A stretch of DNA of 64,000 nt from Kineosporia corallincola (GCF_018499875.1 NZ_JAHBAY010000005.1:496001-560000), one strand, 5' to 3'; numbered from the stretch's first letter, positions 1-9,070 are shown. Notes: a model not told the origin generated them from the letters alone. Translations and numbers: made by a program.

Positions 1-2063
1 ACCTGCTGTCCAACGCTTTCAAGTTCACCTGGACCGGGAGCATCGAGATCACCCTTCGGGCCTTGCCGAAACACGTCGAGCTCACGGTCCGTGACACCGG
101 TGTCGGGATCGCGGCCGATCAGCTCCCCCACCTCTTCAAGCGTTTTCACCGGGTGCACGGCATCCGCGGACGCACCCACGAAGGGGCCGGAATCGGTCTG
201 GCCCTGGTCAACGAACTGATTCGCCGGCATCACGGCCGGGTACGCCTGACCAGCGAGCTCGAGGTGGGCACCACGGTGACCGTGTGGATCCCGCTGAACC
301 GCCGTCCGGTCCCGGGAGCAGTGGTACCGGCCGCGCGCGAGCCGGGCCGGTTGGCTGCGGCGATGGCTGAAGAAGCGCTTCGCTGGGGCGAAGCCACCGA
401 TCTGGTGCCGGTGCCGGACGACCGGGAACCGGCGGCGCCGATCCCGGGTGCGCGTCTCCTGGTGGTCGACGACAACCCGGACATGCGTAAGTACCTGGTG
501 CGTCTGCTGCAATCGCGCTGGCGCGTGGCGTCTGCGGGCGACGGGTCGCAGGCGCTGGAGCAGGCCCGGCGCAACCCGCCCGATCTGGTGCTGACCGACA
601 CCATGATGCCGGGTACGGACGGATTCTCCCTCCTGCGGGAGATCCGCGCAGACCCCCGGCTGGCCGCTGTTCCCGTTGTCCTGGTGACAGCGCGCGCCGG
701 AGAGCAGGCCGCCGTCGAAGGACTGCTGGCGGGTGCCGACGACTACGTCGTGAAGCCCTTCTCCGCGCGAGAACTCGTCGCCCGGATAGCGGCGCAACTG
801 GAGCTGTCGGCGATGCGCCGGCGCCTGGTGGCCGCGGACACGTACCGCCTGGCCCTCACCCATGCCCTCCAGGATCTGTCGGACCCGGACGTCATGCAGC
901 AGCGGGCGATCGAGATCCTGGCCGAGGAGCTCGGCGTCACCAATGTGCACTACTGCGAGGTGAACAGCGACGCCGGAACCTTGGCGGTGCTGGCCGAGCA
1001 CCGCCAGGCCGGGCCCTCCTACCTGGGCACCTACCGGCTCGACGAGTGGGGCGGTGCCTTTCTGGGACAGACCCTGGGGCGGGGCCGGTCCCTGGTGATC
1101 GATGACGTGAGGGGCTGCGATCTCGACGACGTGGGCCGGGCCGCCTGGGAATCGGCAGGTGTCCGCGCGGTGGTGAAGGTACCGCTGTCGCGTGAGGGCC
1201 GATGGATCGGGCATCTGGCCGCCCTCCAGGACCGCCCTCGTCGCTGGACGCCGCAGGAGGTCGCTCTGGTCGAGGAAACAGCGGCCCGTACCTGGGCCTT
1301 CATCGAACGGACCCGCGCCGAGGCCCAGCTGAGGCGGTTCGCCGCCCTGGTCGAGGCCAGCGACGAGTTGATCGGCATCTGCGACCACGACCTCGTGCCG
1401 CTCTACACCAACGCCGCCGCGCTCGCCCACATCGGGCTGGAGGACGCCGGCGACCCACGACTACGGACCATGCTGGACGTCGTCCATCCCGACGACCTGG
1501 TCCAGGCCCAGGAACTCTTCGCGACAGCGCGCCGCGACGGCCACGCGGAATCCGAGTTGCGGCTGCGCCGGTTCGACACGCAGGAGATCCGCTGGGTCAT
1601 CTACTCGGTCACGCTGCTGCCCGGAAAAGCCGAGAAACCTGGTGGATTCGCGATTCTGGCCCGGGACGTGACCGAGCGTCGTCATGCGGAGGCAGCGGTG
1701 CAGGACAGCGAACGGCGGATGCGGCTGGCGACGGCCGCGACGGGGATGGTGACCTGGGAGTGGCTGCCCGGCGAGGACAGCATCACCACCAGCGAAAACT
1801 TCGCCAGCGTCTACGGCCTGCCGGAACTGGCCGGTGTGGACGCCGGATTCGCCCTGGTCCTGCCCGAGGACCACGCGGCCCATCAGGCGAACGTACAGAG
1901 AATCGCCGCCGAGGGCGGACGCTACCTTTCACAGTTCCGGATCCGGCGACCGGACGGGCGCATCGTCTGGCTCGAGGAACGAGCAGAGGCAACGCTGGCG
2001 CCCGATGGCACGGTGGGACGGATCCTGGGGGTCACCCTCGACGTCACCGACCGGATGACCTGA
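1..2063 (+). CDS. Hybrid sensor histidine kinase, 5' end missing (HATPase-receiver-GAF-PAS-PAS)
   Basis: The reading frame is open from the window edge, so the N-terminal sensor and dimerisation parts are missing. The first codons already encode the N box (LLSNAFKFTW) of a histidine-kinase ATPase. The G1 box (DTGVGIA) and G2 box (GAGIGLAL) follow. Then comes a receiver domain with acidic pair VVDDN, phospho-acceptor Asp in LTDTMMPG, and VKPF lysine. A GAF-like region and two PAS domains follow (RDVTERR and LDVTDRM ends). The protein stops right after the last PAS with no second kinase, GGDEF or SpoIIE output, which is unusual because terminal PAS domains normally feed an output domain. Known family role: phosphorelay signalling at the membrane or in the cytosol. 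The signal is unknown. Confidence 0.85.
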   Translation, partial: LLSNAFKFTWTGSIEITLRALPKHVELTVRDTGVGIAADQLPHLFKRFHRVHGIRGRTHEGAGIGLALVNELIRRHHGRVRLTSELEVGTTVTVWIPLNRRPVPGAVVPAAREPGRLAAAMAEEALRWGEATDLVPVPDDREPAAPIPGARLLVVDDNPDMRKYLVRLLQSRWRVASAGDGSQALEQARRNPPDLVLTDTMMPGTDGFSLLREIRADPRLAAVPVVLVTARAGEQAAVEGLLAGADDYVVKPFSARELVARIAAQLELSAMRRRLVAADTYRLALTHALQDLSDPDVMQQRAIEILAEELGVTNVHYCEVNSDAGTLAVLAEHRQAGPSYLGTYRLDEWGGAFLGQTLGRGRSLVIDDVRGCDLDDVGRAAWESAGVRAVVKVPLSREGRWIGHLAALQDRPRRWTPQEVALVEETAARTWAFIERTRAEAQLRRFAALVEASDELIGICDHDLVPLYTNAAALAHIGLEDAGDPRLRTMLDVVHPDDLVQAQELFATARRDGHAESELRLRRFDTQEIRWVIYSVTLLPGKAEKPGGFAILARDVTERRHAEAAVQDSERRMRLATAATGMVTWEWLPGEDSITTSENFASVYGLPELAGVDAGFALVLPEDHAAHQANVQRIAAEGGRYLSQFRIRRPDGRIVWLEERAEATLAPDGTVGRILGVTLDVTDRMT

Positions 2064-2209
2064 GCGATCCCGGTTTCCGGCCCCCCGTCGGCAAGACCGT
2101 GGCCCCTGAGTTGATCTTGGTGGCTCTGCATCAGGTATGTTCTTCCGCCGATGACGACAGCCACGAGCCCGGCCCTCGTCGCTCCCGCCGTACGGTCCGG
2201 CGCGCGACG

Positions 2210-2857
2210 ATGACGCCGATCGCAGGACTCGAACAGGCCGAGAGGACGACCGTTCTCGTCCATGCCGAGGACCGCTTCACCCGCACCGGACTGCTCGGCA
2301 TGCTCAGCGCGGGCCCGCGGATCACGCCGGTCCTGACCGCCGAAGGGACCGATGTCGACGTCGTCCTGGTGGCCTCGACGTCGCTCACCAGTTCCCTGAT
2401 GCGGCAGCTGCGGTCCCGGACCGGCCCGCGCCCGCCGTCCGTCCTGGTTCTCGACCAGCTGGGTGACGCGGACGTCTTCGGCGTCCTCGAGCTGGGGGTG
2501 CGGGCCGTTCTGTGGCGTCCCGAGGCCACCGGCGAACGCCTGCTCCACACCATCCGCCTCGTGCGCCGAGGTGGGGTCCTCCTTCCCGCCGAGGTGCAGC
2601 AGATGCTGGTCGACGCCGTGGTCAGGGTCCAGCAGAACGTCCTGACACCGCGCCGGCTCACCGCGTCCGGCCTGGAAGACCGCGAGATCGACGTGATCCG
2701 GCTGGTGGCCCAGGGACTCGACACCGCCGAGGTCGCGCGGCGCCTCGCCTACTCCGAGCGCACCGTCAAGACCATCCTGGCCGGGATGATCAGCCGGCTG
2801 AATCTCCGGAGCCGGTCCCACGCGGTCGCCTACGCGATCCGGTCAGGAGTGCTGTGA
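2210..2857 (+). CDS. LuxR-type regulator with degenerate receiver domain
   Basis: About 215 residues. The C-terminal 60 residues form a LuxR helix-turn-helix (LEDREIDVIRLVAQGLDTAE, then SERTVKTIL). The N-terminal part has receiver-like alternation, but the usual phospho-acceptor strand reads VDVVLVAST, without Asp. It is therefore probably an atypical response regulator not controlled by phosphorylation. The start at 2210 is the first ATG in this frame with compact spacing to the domain; its ribosome site is weak. The same architecture and a similar DNA-binding helix recur at 5343-6008, so the two are paralogues bracketing two uncharacterised genes. Role as a DNA-binding regulator is inferred from the family; the targets are unknown. 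Confidence 0.75.
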   Translation: MTPIAGLEQAERTTVLVHAEDRFTRTGLLGMLSAGPRITPVLTAEGTDVDVVLVASTSLTSSLMRQLRSRTGPRPPSVLVLDQLGDADVFGVLELGVRAVLWRPEATGERLLHTIRLVRRGGVLLPAEVQQMLVDAVVRVQQNVLTPRRLTASGLEDREIDVIRLVAQGLDTAEVARRLAYSERTVKTILAGMISRLNLRSRSHAVAYAIRSGVL

Positions 2858-2914
2858 CACCGGCAGGCCTTCTTCCGTGCGGTCATCGAACGTGACTCAC
2901 AGCACATATGGTAA

Positions 2915-2965
2915 TTATTGGTCCGCGAGCCACCCACCCAGCATCGACAGGTCGATTTCAGCCAT
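2915..2965 (-). CDS. Possible 16-residue peptide gene
   Basis: On the minus strand an ATG at 2965 is preceded, at 8-nt spacing, by AAGGAGG. This is the strongest ribosome-binding site in the first 6 kb. The frame encodes MAEIDLSMLGGWLADQ and ends at a TAA. It lies in a locally AT-richer gap between a LuxR-type regulator and the divergent 464-residue gene. A peptide this short could be a signalling or precursor peptide, or a leader ORF. Alternatively it is a chance AUG behind a purine run. No homologue is recognised. Confidence 0.3.
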   Translation of the reverse strand: MAEIDLSMLGGWLADQ

Positions 2966-2997
2966 GAGACACCCCTCCTTCGCGGACAGTTGCGCCC

Positions 2998-4392
2998 ATG
3001 GCCACTCCTGACAGCGCGAGCTGGCACCAGATCGGCGTCTTCGGTTCCGGGGTCCTGGTCGAGCGGCAGGTGAACTCCCTGCTCGTCCGGCCGGCGCGGC
3101 CCACCCCGGCCCAGGCCGAGGCCGTGGCGCAACTGCGGGTGTTCGCCGAGGCCGCGGCCCGCACCGGGCCCGGGCGGATCCGCGCTCTCACGGTGTACCT
3201 CGCCCCGTTCACCGGCATCAGCCTCTCCGGAATGCTCACAGCCCTGCGTGAGCCCTTCCAACGCCTCTGCGACGACGGCGCTCACCAGCGGCTCCAGATC
3301 GTCACCGGCGCCGATCACGGCAGCACCTCCGGCGTGAACCCGTTGCAGGCCCTGGCCGACACCCTGCGGATCACGGTCATGGCCCCCGCCGGCACCCTTC
3401 TCCAGATCCCGGGCAACACGCTCTTCCCCGTCGACGGATCCGGCGCCGGGCACTGGCAGCGGTACGAGCCGGACGCCCCGGAGCCGTCCCTGGACGGCCC
3501 GTGGCACTTCAGCGCCGCCTGGGCCGGCGACCTGCCCCTGGACCCGGTCTCCTACGGGGAGAGCGACATCGACGTGGTGGCGGTTCCGGCCGGTGTCGTC
3601 CTGACCCCGTACGCCGGGCGCGCGGGATCTGCGGACGACGTGTTCTACTCGGTCCCGCTCGACCCGCGCCATCCCCTGGTCATCGTCGACCGGACCGGGG
3701 ACCCCCAGGTGACGGCCGGGCAGATCGCCCGGTACCTGCGGACCGTTCCGGAACCCGTGCGTCGCTCGGTGCGGCTGTGCTCGGCGAGCAGCGACCCGGC
3801 CCCGAACTGGGCTCAGGCGGTCGCCGACGAACTGGGCGAGCCCGTCGAGGCGCTCACTGGCGTCCCCCTGCTCCGCGCCGGCGAATACACCTGCTGCGTC
3901 CTGGGTCCCGACGGCAACGGCGATCTGGCGGTCCGCTGGGAACCACTGGTCAGCCGGCTGCGCCACTCCCCCGCCCCGGGAACCGCCGAGATCACCGGCT
4001 GGCGATCGCCCGGACCCGACCTGTCCCGCAGCGGCGATCGTGTGTACGCCGTCGACGGCACGTGGGTGGTGGAGATCGTGCCCTCCGGGGTCTGGCTGCG
4101 CCGCAACGGCATCCACGAACTTCCCGCCCCGGTCAAGGCTCCGTTCGATCCCGTCGAGCCCGTGCTCGTCGTCGGTTCCCCCGGCGACCAGATCACGGAG
4201 CAGATCTGGTCGTACGCGGGGGATCTCGCCGACCGTCTCGAGCGTGTCACCGGATCCCGCGGACGCCTGCGCGTCCTGGCCTCCCCCCAGGCGGGCCGAC
4301 CCGGCCGCGGCCGGCTGCGGCTCCTCGCCCCGACCGGCACCGATTCCACCGAGGCGACCGGGACCACCGGCCGTGACGTGTGGCAGCCATGA
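2998..4392 (+). CDS. Uncharacterised 464-residue protein between paired regulators
   Basis: A long frame with actinobacterial codon use; the family is not recognised by name. No signal peptide or membrane segment is seen. Two regions look internally related. One, near residues 125-160, has a VMAPAG...IPGNTLFP...GHWQRYEP pattern. The other, near 235-325, has VIVDRTGDP, VRLCS and ADELGEPVEALTG followed by a WEPL element. This pattern (a strand ending in a Cys or Ser, then a LADELG helix, then WR/WEP) resembles repeated Rossmann-like segments in large actinobacterial secretion-associated or toxin-like proteins; that comparison is from memory and tentative. It is followed after 99 nt by a membrane protein gene on the same strand and probably shares its transcript. 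Function unknown. Confidence 0.6.
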   Translation: MATPDSASWHQIGVFGSGVLVERQVNSLLVRPARPTPAQAEAVAQLRVFAEAAARTGPGRIRALTVYLAPFTGISLSGMLTALREPFQRLCDDGAHQRLQIVTGADHGSTSGVNPLQALADTLRITVMAPAGTLLQIPGNTLFPVDGSGAGHWQRYEPDAPEPSLDGPWHFSAAWAGDLPLDPVSYGESDIDVVAVPAGVVLTPYAGRAGSADDVFYSVPLDPRHPLVIVDRTGDPQVTAGQIARYLRTVPEPVRRSVRLCSASSDPAPNWAQAVADELGEPVEALTGVPLLRAGEYTCCVLGPDGNGDLAVRWEPLVSRLRHSPAPGTAEITGWRSPGPDLSRSGDRVYAVDGTWVVEIVPSGVWLRRNGIHELPAPVKAPFDPVEPVLVVGSPGDQITEQIWSYAGDLADRLERVTGSRGRLRVLASPQAGRPGRGRLRLLAPTGTDSTEATGTTGRDVWQP

Positions 4393-4491
4393 CTCCGTAC
4401 ACATCCCGTTCCCGCATCCGGACCGGCCCCTGGAGGCCCTGGTCGTCACGCCCCCGTCCACGTCCCCGACCCTGAGGAGCCGAGCCCGCTC

Positions 4492-5334
4492 ATGGTGGAG
4501 ACGACCACTGACCGGCCGCGACGGCTCGCGATCATCGACAGCCGGCCGGCGCCGCACCTTTTCGAGCGAGCTGCCCCGCTCCCGCTCTTCGCCGGCGCAG
4601 ACAGCACGCCTCCCAACTCGTCCTCGGCGACCGATCCCGCCCAGGAGACCGCTGCCCGGGAACTCCCGTCCGGGCGAGGACCACGGCCCCGGTCGTCCTC
4701 ACCGGCCGGGTGCCGCGCCGTGTTCGTGAGCGTGTGCCTGATCGTCGTCACCACGCTGGTGACCGTCGGTGTCATGACCCGTCTCGGGGATCGCCCCACC
4801 TCGCCGTCCGGTTCCACGGTGTCCACGACCTCCCCGAGCACTCCGGCGACCGGCGCCGAACAGCACGGGACCGGCTGGGCCTCCGCCGAACTGGCTGTCA
4901 CCGGAAACATCGGGGCCACCGTTTACTTCGGCCGGCTCGAGGACGTGCTCGGTCACCTGGGCGGCAAGGTCACCTTCGCGGTCGGTCCCGGATACCGGTC
5001 CACCTATCCGGACGCCTGCGTGGTCACCGTCGTGTTCACGAACGTCCGTGGCACCACCGCCAAAGCCTACGCTCTGGATCTGTACTCGTCCTGGCTCGCC
5101 GCCGAATCCACTCCGGACCCGGCGGTCTCGGCCGACCACGGCACCGTTCACCACCAGATGGTGACCCCACCACGGACCGTGACCCCAGGAACCCGGTGGA
5201 CACCATCGTCCATGATCGACGTCGACGGAGCCCAGATCACCACCGGCACCTACTCTCTCGAGCTCCTCGCGCGCCGCGGCTCTCGCCTGACCTGGGCGCT
5301 GGGGAGCCGGCAGCTCACCTGCTCCCTCACCTGA
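4492..5334 (+). CDS. Membrane-anchored protein with C-terminal extracytoplasmic domain, unknown function
   Basis: 280 residues. The first 75 are polar and probably cytoplasmic. One transmembrane helix follows (about 78-100, VFVSVCLIVVTTLVTVGV), then a Ser/Thr/Pro-rich linker and a soluble domain of about 150 residues rich in beta strand. That domain has two Cys (in PDACVV and LTCSL) that could form a disulfide. Its pattern (VTFAVGPGYR...VVTVVFTNVRGTTA) is reminiscent of DUF4352-like immunoglobulin folds, but no firm family is assigned. A GAGGAG purine run lies about 12 nt before the ATG. The gene sits directly upstream (8 nt) of the second LuxR-type regulator, suggesting a four-gene unit with a surface-exposed component. 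Confidence 0.6.
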   Translation: MVETTTDRPRRLAIIDSRPAPHLFERAAPLPLFAGADSTPPNSSSATDPAQETAARELPSGRGPRPRSSSPAGCRAVFVSVCLIVVTTLVTVGVMTRLGDRPTSPSGSTVSTTSPSTPATGAEQHGTGWASAELAVTGNIGATVYFGRLEDVLGHLGGKVTFAVGPGYRSTYPDACVVTVVFTNVRGTTAKAYALDLYSSWLAAESTPDPAVSADHGTVHHQMVTPPRTVTPGTRWTPSSMIDVDGAQITTGTYSLELLARRGSRLTWALGSRQLTCSLT

Positions 5335-5342
5335 ATCCGGCC

Positions 5343-6008
5343 ATGCCCGAACACCGATCACCGACCACGACGACCGCCGCCTCCCCGATCCGTATCGCGC
5401 TGATCACCAGCGATCCGATCAGCCGTGCCGCGTTCGCGGCTCTCGTCGTGCCCTGGACGGACATGAAGCTGCTGCCCGACGCCCGCCGATCCGGCTGTGA
5501 CCTGCTCGTCGTCGTGGAACGCGCCGTCGACGGCGTCCTGCTGGGAACCCTGAGGTCTCACGCCCGGGACGCAACCGTGCCGGTGTGCGCGATCGTCGAC
5601 GAACCGGGCGACGAGACGCTGCTGACCGCCGGCGCACACGCCGGGCTGTCGGGACTCGTCCTACGGGACGAGGCGACGCCCGACCTGCTGGCCGGCGTGC
5701 TGCGGCGGGTACACGGATCCACCGCGCGATGTGACGGTCCCGACGGGCGTCTCCAGGCGCTCCAGAGCGACCGGGAACGCCACCGGCACCTGAAGCCACC
5801 TACCGGCCTGGACCTCAGTGACCTGGACAAGCGCGAGGCCATGATCCTGCGTCTGCTGGCCGACGGCCTGTCCACCTCCGAGATCGCCTCTGTCATGGGG
5901 TACTCCGAGCCCACCATCAAGAGCTCGCTCTCGTGTGTGCTTCAGCGCCACGACCTGCGCAACCGCATTCACGCCGTGTCCGCGGCCCTTCAGCAGGGCC
6001 TGATCTGA
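5343..6008 (+). CDS. LuxR-type regulator with degenerate receiver domain (paralogue)
   Basis: 221 residues. The C-terminal LuxR helix-turn-helix reads LDKREAMILRLLADGLSTSE ... YSEPTIKSS, closely parallel to the regulator at 2210-2857. The N-terminal half resembles a receiver (IRIALITSDPISRAAF) but the canonical Asp strand is CDLLVVVER, so phosphotransfer is unlikely. The ATG lies 8 nt after the preceding stop, consistent with one operon. A pair of related atypical regulators enclosing a cytosolic and a membrane protein suggests a dedicated, self-contained regulatory unit (inference). Confidence 0.75.
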   Translation: MPEHRSPTTTTAASPIRIALITSDPISRAAFAALVVPWTDMKLLPDARRSGCDLLVVVERAVDGVLLGTLRSHARDATVPVCAIVDEPGDETLLTAGAHAGLSGLVLRDEATPDLLAGVLRRVHGSTARCDGPDGRLQALQSDRERHRHLKPPTGLDLSDLDKREAMILRLLADGLSTSEIASVMGYSEPTIKSSLSCVLQRHDLRNRIHAVSAALQQGLI

Positions 6009-6110
6009 TCGAGGCCCGTCTGGATGGGCCGGCCCTGGACCACGACGAACGGCCCTGTCGCCCGACCGGCCAGGACCGGGCGGACGGCAGGGCGTCGTGT
6101 CGCCGGCCGG

Positions 6111-6692
6111 TTACGTCAGCCAGGTGGCCAGCAGCTTGCCCTGGCTGGACTTGATGGTGACGCTCGCGCCGTCACCGATCCCGGCACCGGCCGAAGCCTC
6201 GTAGGAGAACCGCCAGGTGTTGCTCTCGCCCTCCAGGACCTCGGGCGATCCGTCCTCGCCCGGCACGTCGATCGGGTCGAAGACGGCACCGTTCGCGTAG
6301 ACGAACTGGATCGGGGACGTCAGGACCGTCCAGTCCCCCCGGTCCATCTCCACGTGCACATCGACCACGTAGGGAGGATCCCCGAGCTCCTCCTGGTCCT
6401 GGTCGGTCACCTCCGTCACGGCCACCCGGGCGTCGAAGTCCGCCGTGTGAATCGACTGCTCGGTCCCGATCGGCACGGCGCCACCGTCGGCCGAGGAGTC
6501 CGACGCCTGTGTGGCATCGCCGGTGGAATCGTTCGAATCTGCTTCTGCCGTGGGAGAACTGCTCGCATCCGCTGCCGTGGCGGTGGCCGCCGCCGTCGAC
6601 GTTCCGGCTGCGGTCGTCGAGTCGCTCTGAGCGGTGGTGCACGCCGCCAGAAGAGCGACCGACAGGACGAGCGTCAGGGTGTGTTTTCGCAT
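6111..6692 (-). CDS. Putative lipoprotein
   Basis: 193 residues beginning MRKHTLTLVLSVALLAAC. This is a classical type II signal peptide with lipobox LAAC and lipidated Cys at 18. A low-complexity Ser/Thr/Ala/Asp linker of about 60 residues follows, then a compact beta-rich domain (VDVHVEMDRGDWTV, WRFSYEA) of DUF4352-like appearance. The longer in-frame start at 6770 would bury the signal peptide, so 6692 is preferred. Its stop faces the LuxR-type gene (convergent). Probably an envelope protein. The function is unknown; the domain is similar in kind, not demonstrably in sequence, to the one in the 4492-5334 protein. Confidence 0.7.
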   Translation of the reverse strand: MRKHTLTLVLSVALLAACTTAQSDSTTAAGTSTAAATATAADASSSPTAEADSNDSTGDATQASDSSADGGAVPIGTEQSIHTADFDARVAVTEVTDQDQEELGDPPYVVDVHVEMDRGDWTVLTSPIQFVYANGAVFDPIDVPGEDGSPEVLEGESNTWRFSYEASAGAGIGDGASVTIKSSQGKLLATWLT

Positions 6693-7119
6693 TTCGCCAA
6701 GGTATCCACGCTCGGCCTCATCGCCGGGCAACGGGGAGAACTCCGGGACGAGACGGTCACAGGGAATCAAAACACTTTCATCACAGCACTTTTGAGCATG
6801 TGATCAATCTGCGAAGCCTCCCCTGGAACCCCGATGACCCTAGCGATAAGTACGGCGAAGTCTTCCCTTTGGGATAGCCGCACACACTGCTGCTATCTTC
6901 CGTGCGTTCGTGACCGGCCGGTGGTGGGTCGGCTGCCGGGTCGTACCCGTCCAGCAGCGACGGCCGTTACTCCCCCGCAGAACTCCGGCCGGCTTCCATC
7001 CGGGGTTCACCGCGGCCAGCGAGTTCGGGCCAGGTGCGGACCCGTGACAGCGTCCCCCCGTTGTCGCAGGCGAGCTGCCATGATGGCCGATCATGATCCG
7101 GCATCCTCGGGGGAGCATC
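6693..7119. other. Intergenic region without a recognised gene
   Basis: About 430 nt between two divergently oriented secreted-protein genes, so it should hold both promoters. The 6760-6890 part is AT-richer than its surroundings. Short frames crossing it show no family resemblance or good ribosome sites. No clear repeat or RNA motif was seen. Confidence 0.4.
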
Positions 7120-8073
7120 ATGAATCGGCCAACGTGCCTGCAACGGGTATCTTTCCGGACGGGATTCGTCCTGTCCGTGACCACTGCCGCTTGTCTCGCG
7201 GCCCTCGCGCCGGCGCAGGCCGCGATCGCCCCGGCCACGGTGCGAGTCAGCAACAGCCGGCTCGATTACGTCGCGGCCGACGGCCAGGCCAACCGGTTGT
7301 CGGTGTGGCTGGGGCCGATTCACCGGGTGGGCAACGGTTTCTCCGAGAACTATCTCATCGACGACGTCTACCCGATCCGGATCGCCGGTGGTGACTGCGT
7401 CCATCCGCGTGCGTCCGATCCGACCCGGGTGCGGTGCACGGTGACCCACGGCAGTGACAGCAACGGCCAGCCCGGCGGGGTCGGGCCGGCCAGCTTCGCC
7501 TTGTCCTACACCGGTCGCTTCCGGCTCGGCGACGGGGACGACACGGTGCGGCTGCACAACCCCAAGGACCGCAGGATCTTCAGCCAGTTCTGGCTCGGCC
7601 CAGGCCATGACACCGCACTCACCCGGCAGAGCGGGGAACGCAGAGATCCCAGCGCGGTCTACGGGCAGGACGGCCAGGACCGCATCGTGGCCGGCATCCC
7701 GGATTCGCTGAGTCTGGTGACGGGCGGCAACGGCGACGACTGGATCTCGCTGATCGGGCCCGCCCCGGTCAGCGACGACGACGGGGTCTACCGGCGTGAG
7801 ACCGGCAACGGGGTGGCTTCCGGCGGCAACGGCGACGACCAGATCCACGGCGGCCAGGGACCCCAGACCCTGTCGGGAGACGCCGGCGACGACCGGATCG
7901 ACGGTGGGGACGGCGATGACGAACTGAACGGCGGCCCGGGAGACGACCGGCTGTGGGGCCGTCAGGGCAACGACACGATCCGAGGCGGCAACGGCAACGA
8001 CCGGCTCTACGGCGGCCTGGGCCGTGACCGACTGATCGGTGGCCCCGGGAAAGACCTCACCGTGGCCAGATGA
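7120..8073 (+). CDS. Secreted RTX-repeat calcium-binding protein
   Basis: About 317 residues. An N-terminal signal peptide (SFRTGFVLSVTTAACLAALAPAQA) is followed by a beta-rich region. From about residue 205 there are repeated nonapeptides of the GGxGxDxLx type (GGNGDDQIHGG, GGDGDDELNGG, GGPGDDRLWG, GGNGNDRLYGG). These form parallel beta rolls that bind calcium. Such repeats occur in exported proteins; no protease, lipase or adhesin catalytic motif is visible, so the activity is unknown. The ATG at 7120 has GGGGGAG just upstream; the alternative ATG at 7093 has none and adds nine residues. The gene converges on an XRE regulator, 12 nt apart. Confidence 0.75.
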   Translation: MNRPTCLQRVSFRTGFVLSVTTAACLAALAPAQAAIAPATVRVSNSRLDYVAADGQANRLSVWLGPIHRVGNGFSENYLIDDVYPIRIAGGDCVHPRASDPTRVRCTVTHGSDSNGQPGGVGPASFALSYTGRFRLGDGDDTVRLHNPKDRRIFSQFWLGPGHDTALTRQSGERRDPSAVYGQDGQDRIVAGIPDSLSLVTGGNGDDWISLIGPAPVSDDDGVYRRETGNGVASGGNGDDQIHGGQGPQTLSGDAGDDRIDGGDGDDELNGGPGDDRLWGRQGNDTIRGGNGNDRLYGGLGRDRLIGGPGKDLTVAR

Positions 8074-8085
8074 TGGACGGCCGGC

Positions 8086-8943
8086 TCACCGCGGGCTCCG
8101 CTCCGGGCTGGTCTTCTGGCACCCACCCGGAGCCGGCATCAGGGTGGACAGGAGCGTCATCGACTGTTCGGCCGGGCTGCCCGCGGTGGGGAAGAAGATC
8201 TGCAAAGTCTGCCCCTCGGAACCGTTCACGCCGAACGTCGCATAGTTGAGCTCCAGCGTCCCCACGACCGCGTTGTTGAAGAGCTTCACGCCAGAGGTCT
8301 TTTCGTGAACGTCGTGCCGGGCCCACAGACGGCGGAACTGCTCGCTCTTGAGAGACAGCTCCCCCACCAGTGCCCGCAGCCGCGGATCGTCCACGTCGAT
8401 ACCCGACGACACCCGCAGCCCGGCCACCGCACCGGCGGCGATGCTGTCCCACTCCGGGTAGATGTCGCGGGCCGCCGGATCGAGAAAGATCTGGCGCAGC
8501 AGGTTCTTCCCCACCGCGAACCCCGGATTGACCAGGACGGCCAGTTCGGTCGCGGCCAGCACGTCGCGGAAACGGCCGGTGATGATCGCCGCCTGCCCCG
8601 GCCAGGTCCCGAGCAGCATCTGAAGCGCCGGGGTCACCCGCTCCGGCTTCGCCCGGGGCCGGCGGGCCGGTCCCGGGCGGGCGAGCTCGCGAAGGTGGCG
8701 GCTGCTCTCCGTATCCAGTTGCAGAACGCGCGCGATGGAGTCGAGCACGGCCTCGGACGGATTCCGATCACGCCCCTGCTCCAGCCGGGCGTAGTAGTAA
8801 CTGCTCACCCCCGCCAGAAGCGCCAGCTCGTCGCGGCGCAGCCCAGGGGTACGCCGCCGGCCGAAGTCGGGCAGGTCGTACGACGACGGATCGGCCAGTT
8901 CACGTCGGGCCCGAAGGAATTCACCCAGCCGGTTCTCCTGCAT
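8086..8943 (-). CDS. XRE-family regulator with MmyB-like ligand-binding domain
   Basis: 285 residues. A helix-turn-helix occupies about residues 25-80 (TPGLRRDELALLAGVSSYYYARLEQGRDRNPS). A C-terminal MmyB-type PAS-like domain follows, with the characteristic N/DPxFAVGKN, WDSIAAGAVAGLR and HDVHEKTSG elements. Members of this abundant actinobacterial family control an adjacent, divergent oxidoreductase gene and are thought to bind a fatty acid or other small ligand. Here the divergent neighbour is an aldo/keto reductase 127 nt away. The shared gap holds the inverted pair CTCACCCT (8977-8984) and AGGGTGAG (9033-9040), candidate operator arms. Confidence 0.85.
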   Translation of the reverse strand: MQENRLGEFLRARRELADPSSYDLPDFGRRRTPGLRRDELALLAGVSSYYYARLEQGRDRNPSEAVLDSIARVLQLDTESSRHLRELARPGPARRPRAKPERVTPALQMLLGTWPGQAAIITGRFRDVLAATELAVLVNPGFAVGKNLLRQIFLDPAARDIYPEWDSIAAGAVAGLRVSSGIDVDDPRLRALVGELSLKSEQFRRLWARHDVHEKTSGVKLFNNAVVGTLELNYATFGVNGSEGQTLQIFFPTAGSPAEQSMTLLSTLMPAPGGCQKTSPERSPR

Positions 8944-9070
8944 GCCCCCAGGGTAGAACCGTCCCCGGCGACGTGCCTCACCCTGCGAGGGCTAGCCCCA
9001 GCAGGGCCTTTCCGGTGGGCGCCCGGCTTTCTAGGGTGAGTGGGTCACCCCGCGAAAGGAACCCGACATC

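Noticed and set aside
2830-4557. 575-residue minus-strand open frame ending in a Cys-rich tail
   Set aside because: Antisense to the 464-residue gene. The Cys-rich end comes from the reverse of the LuxR gene end, and there is no ribosome site or domain.
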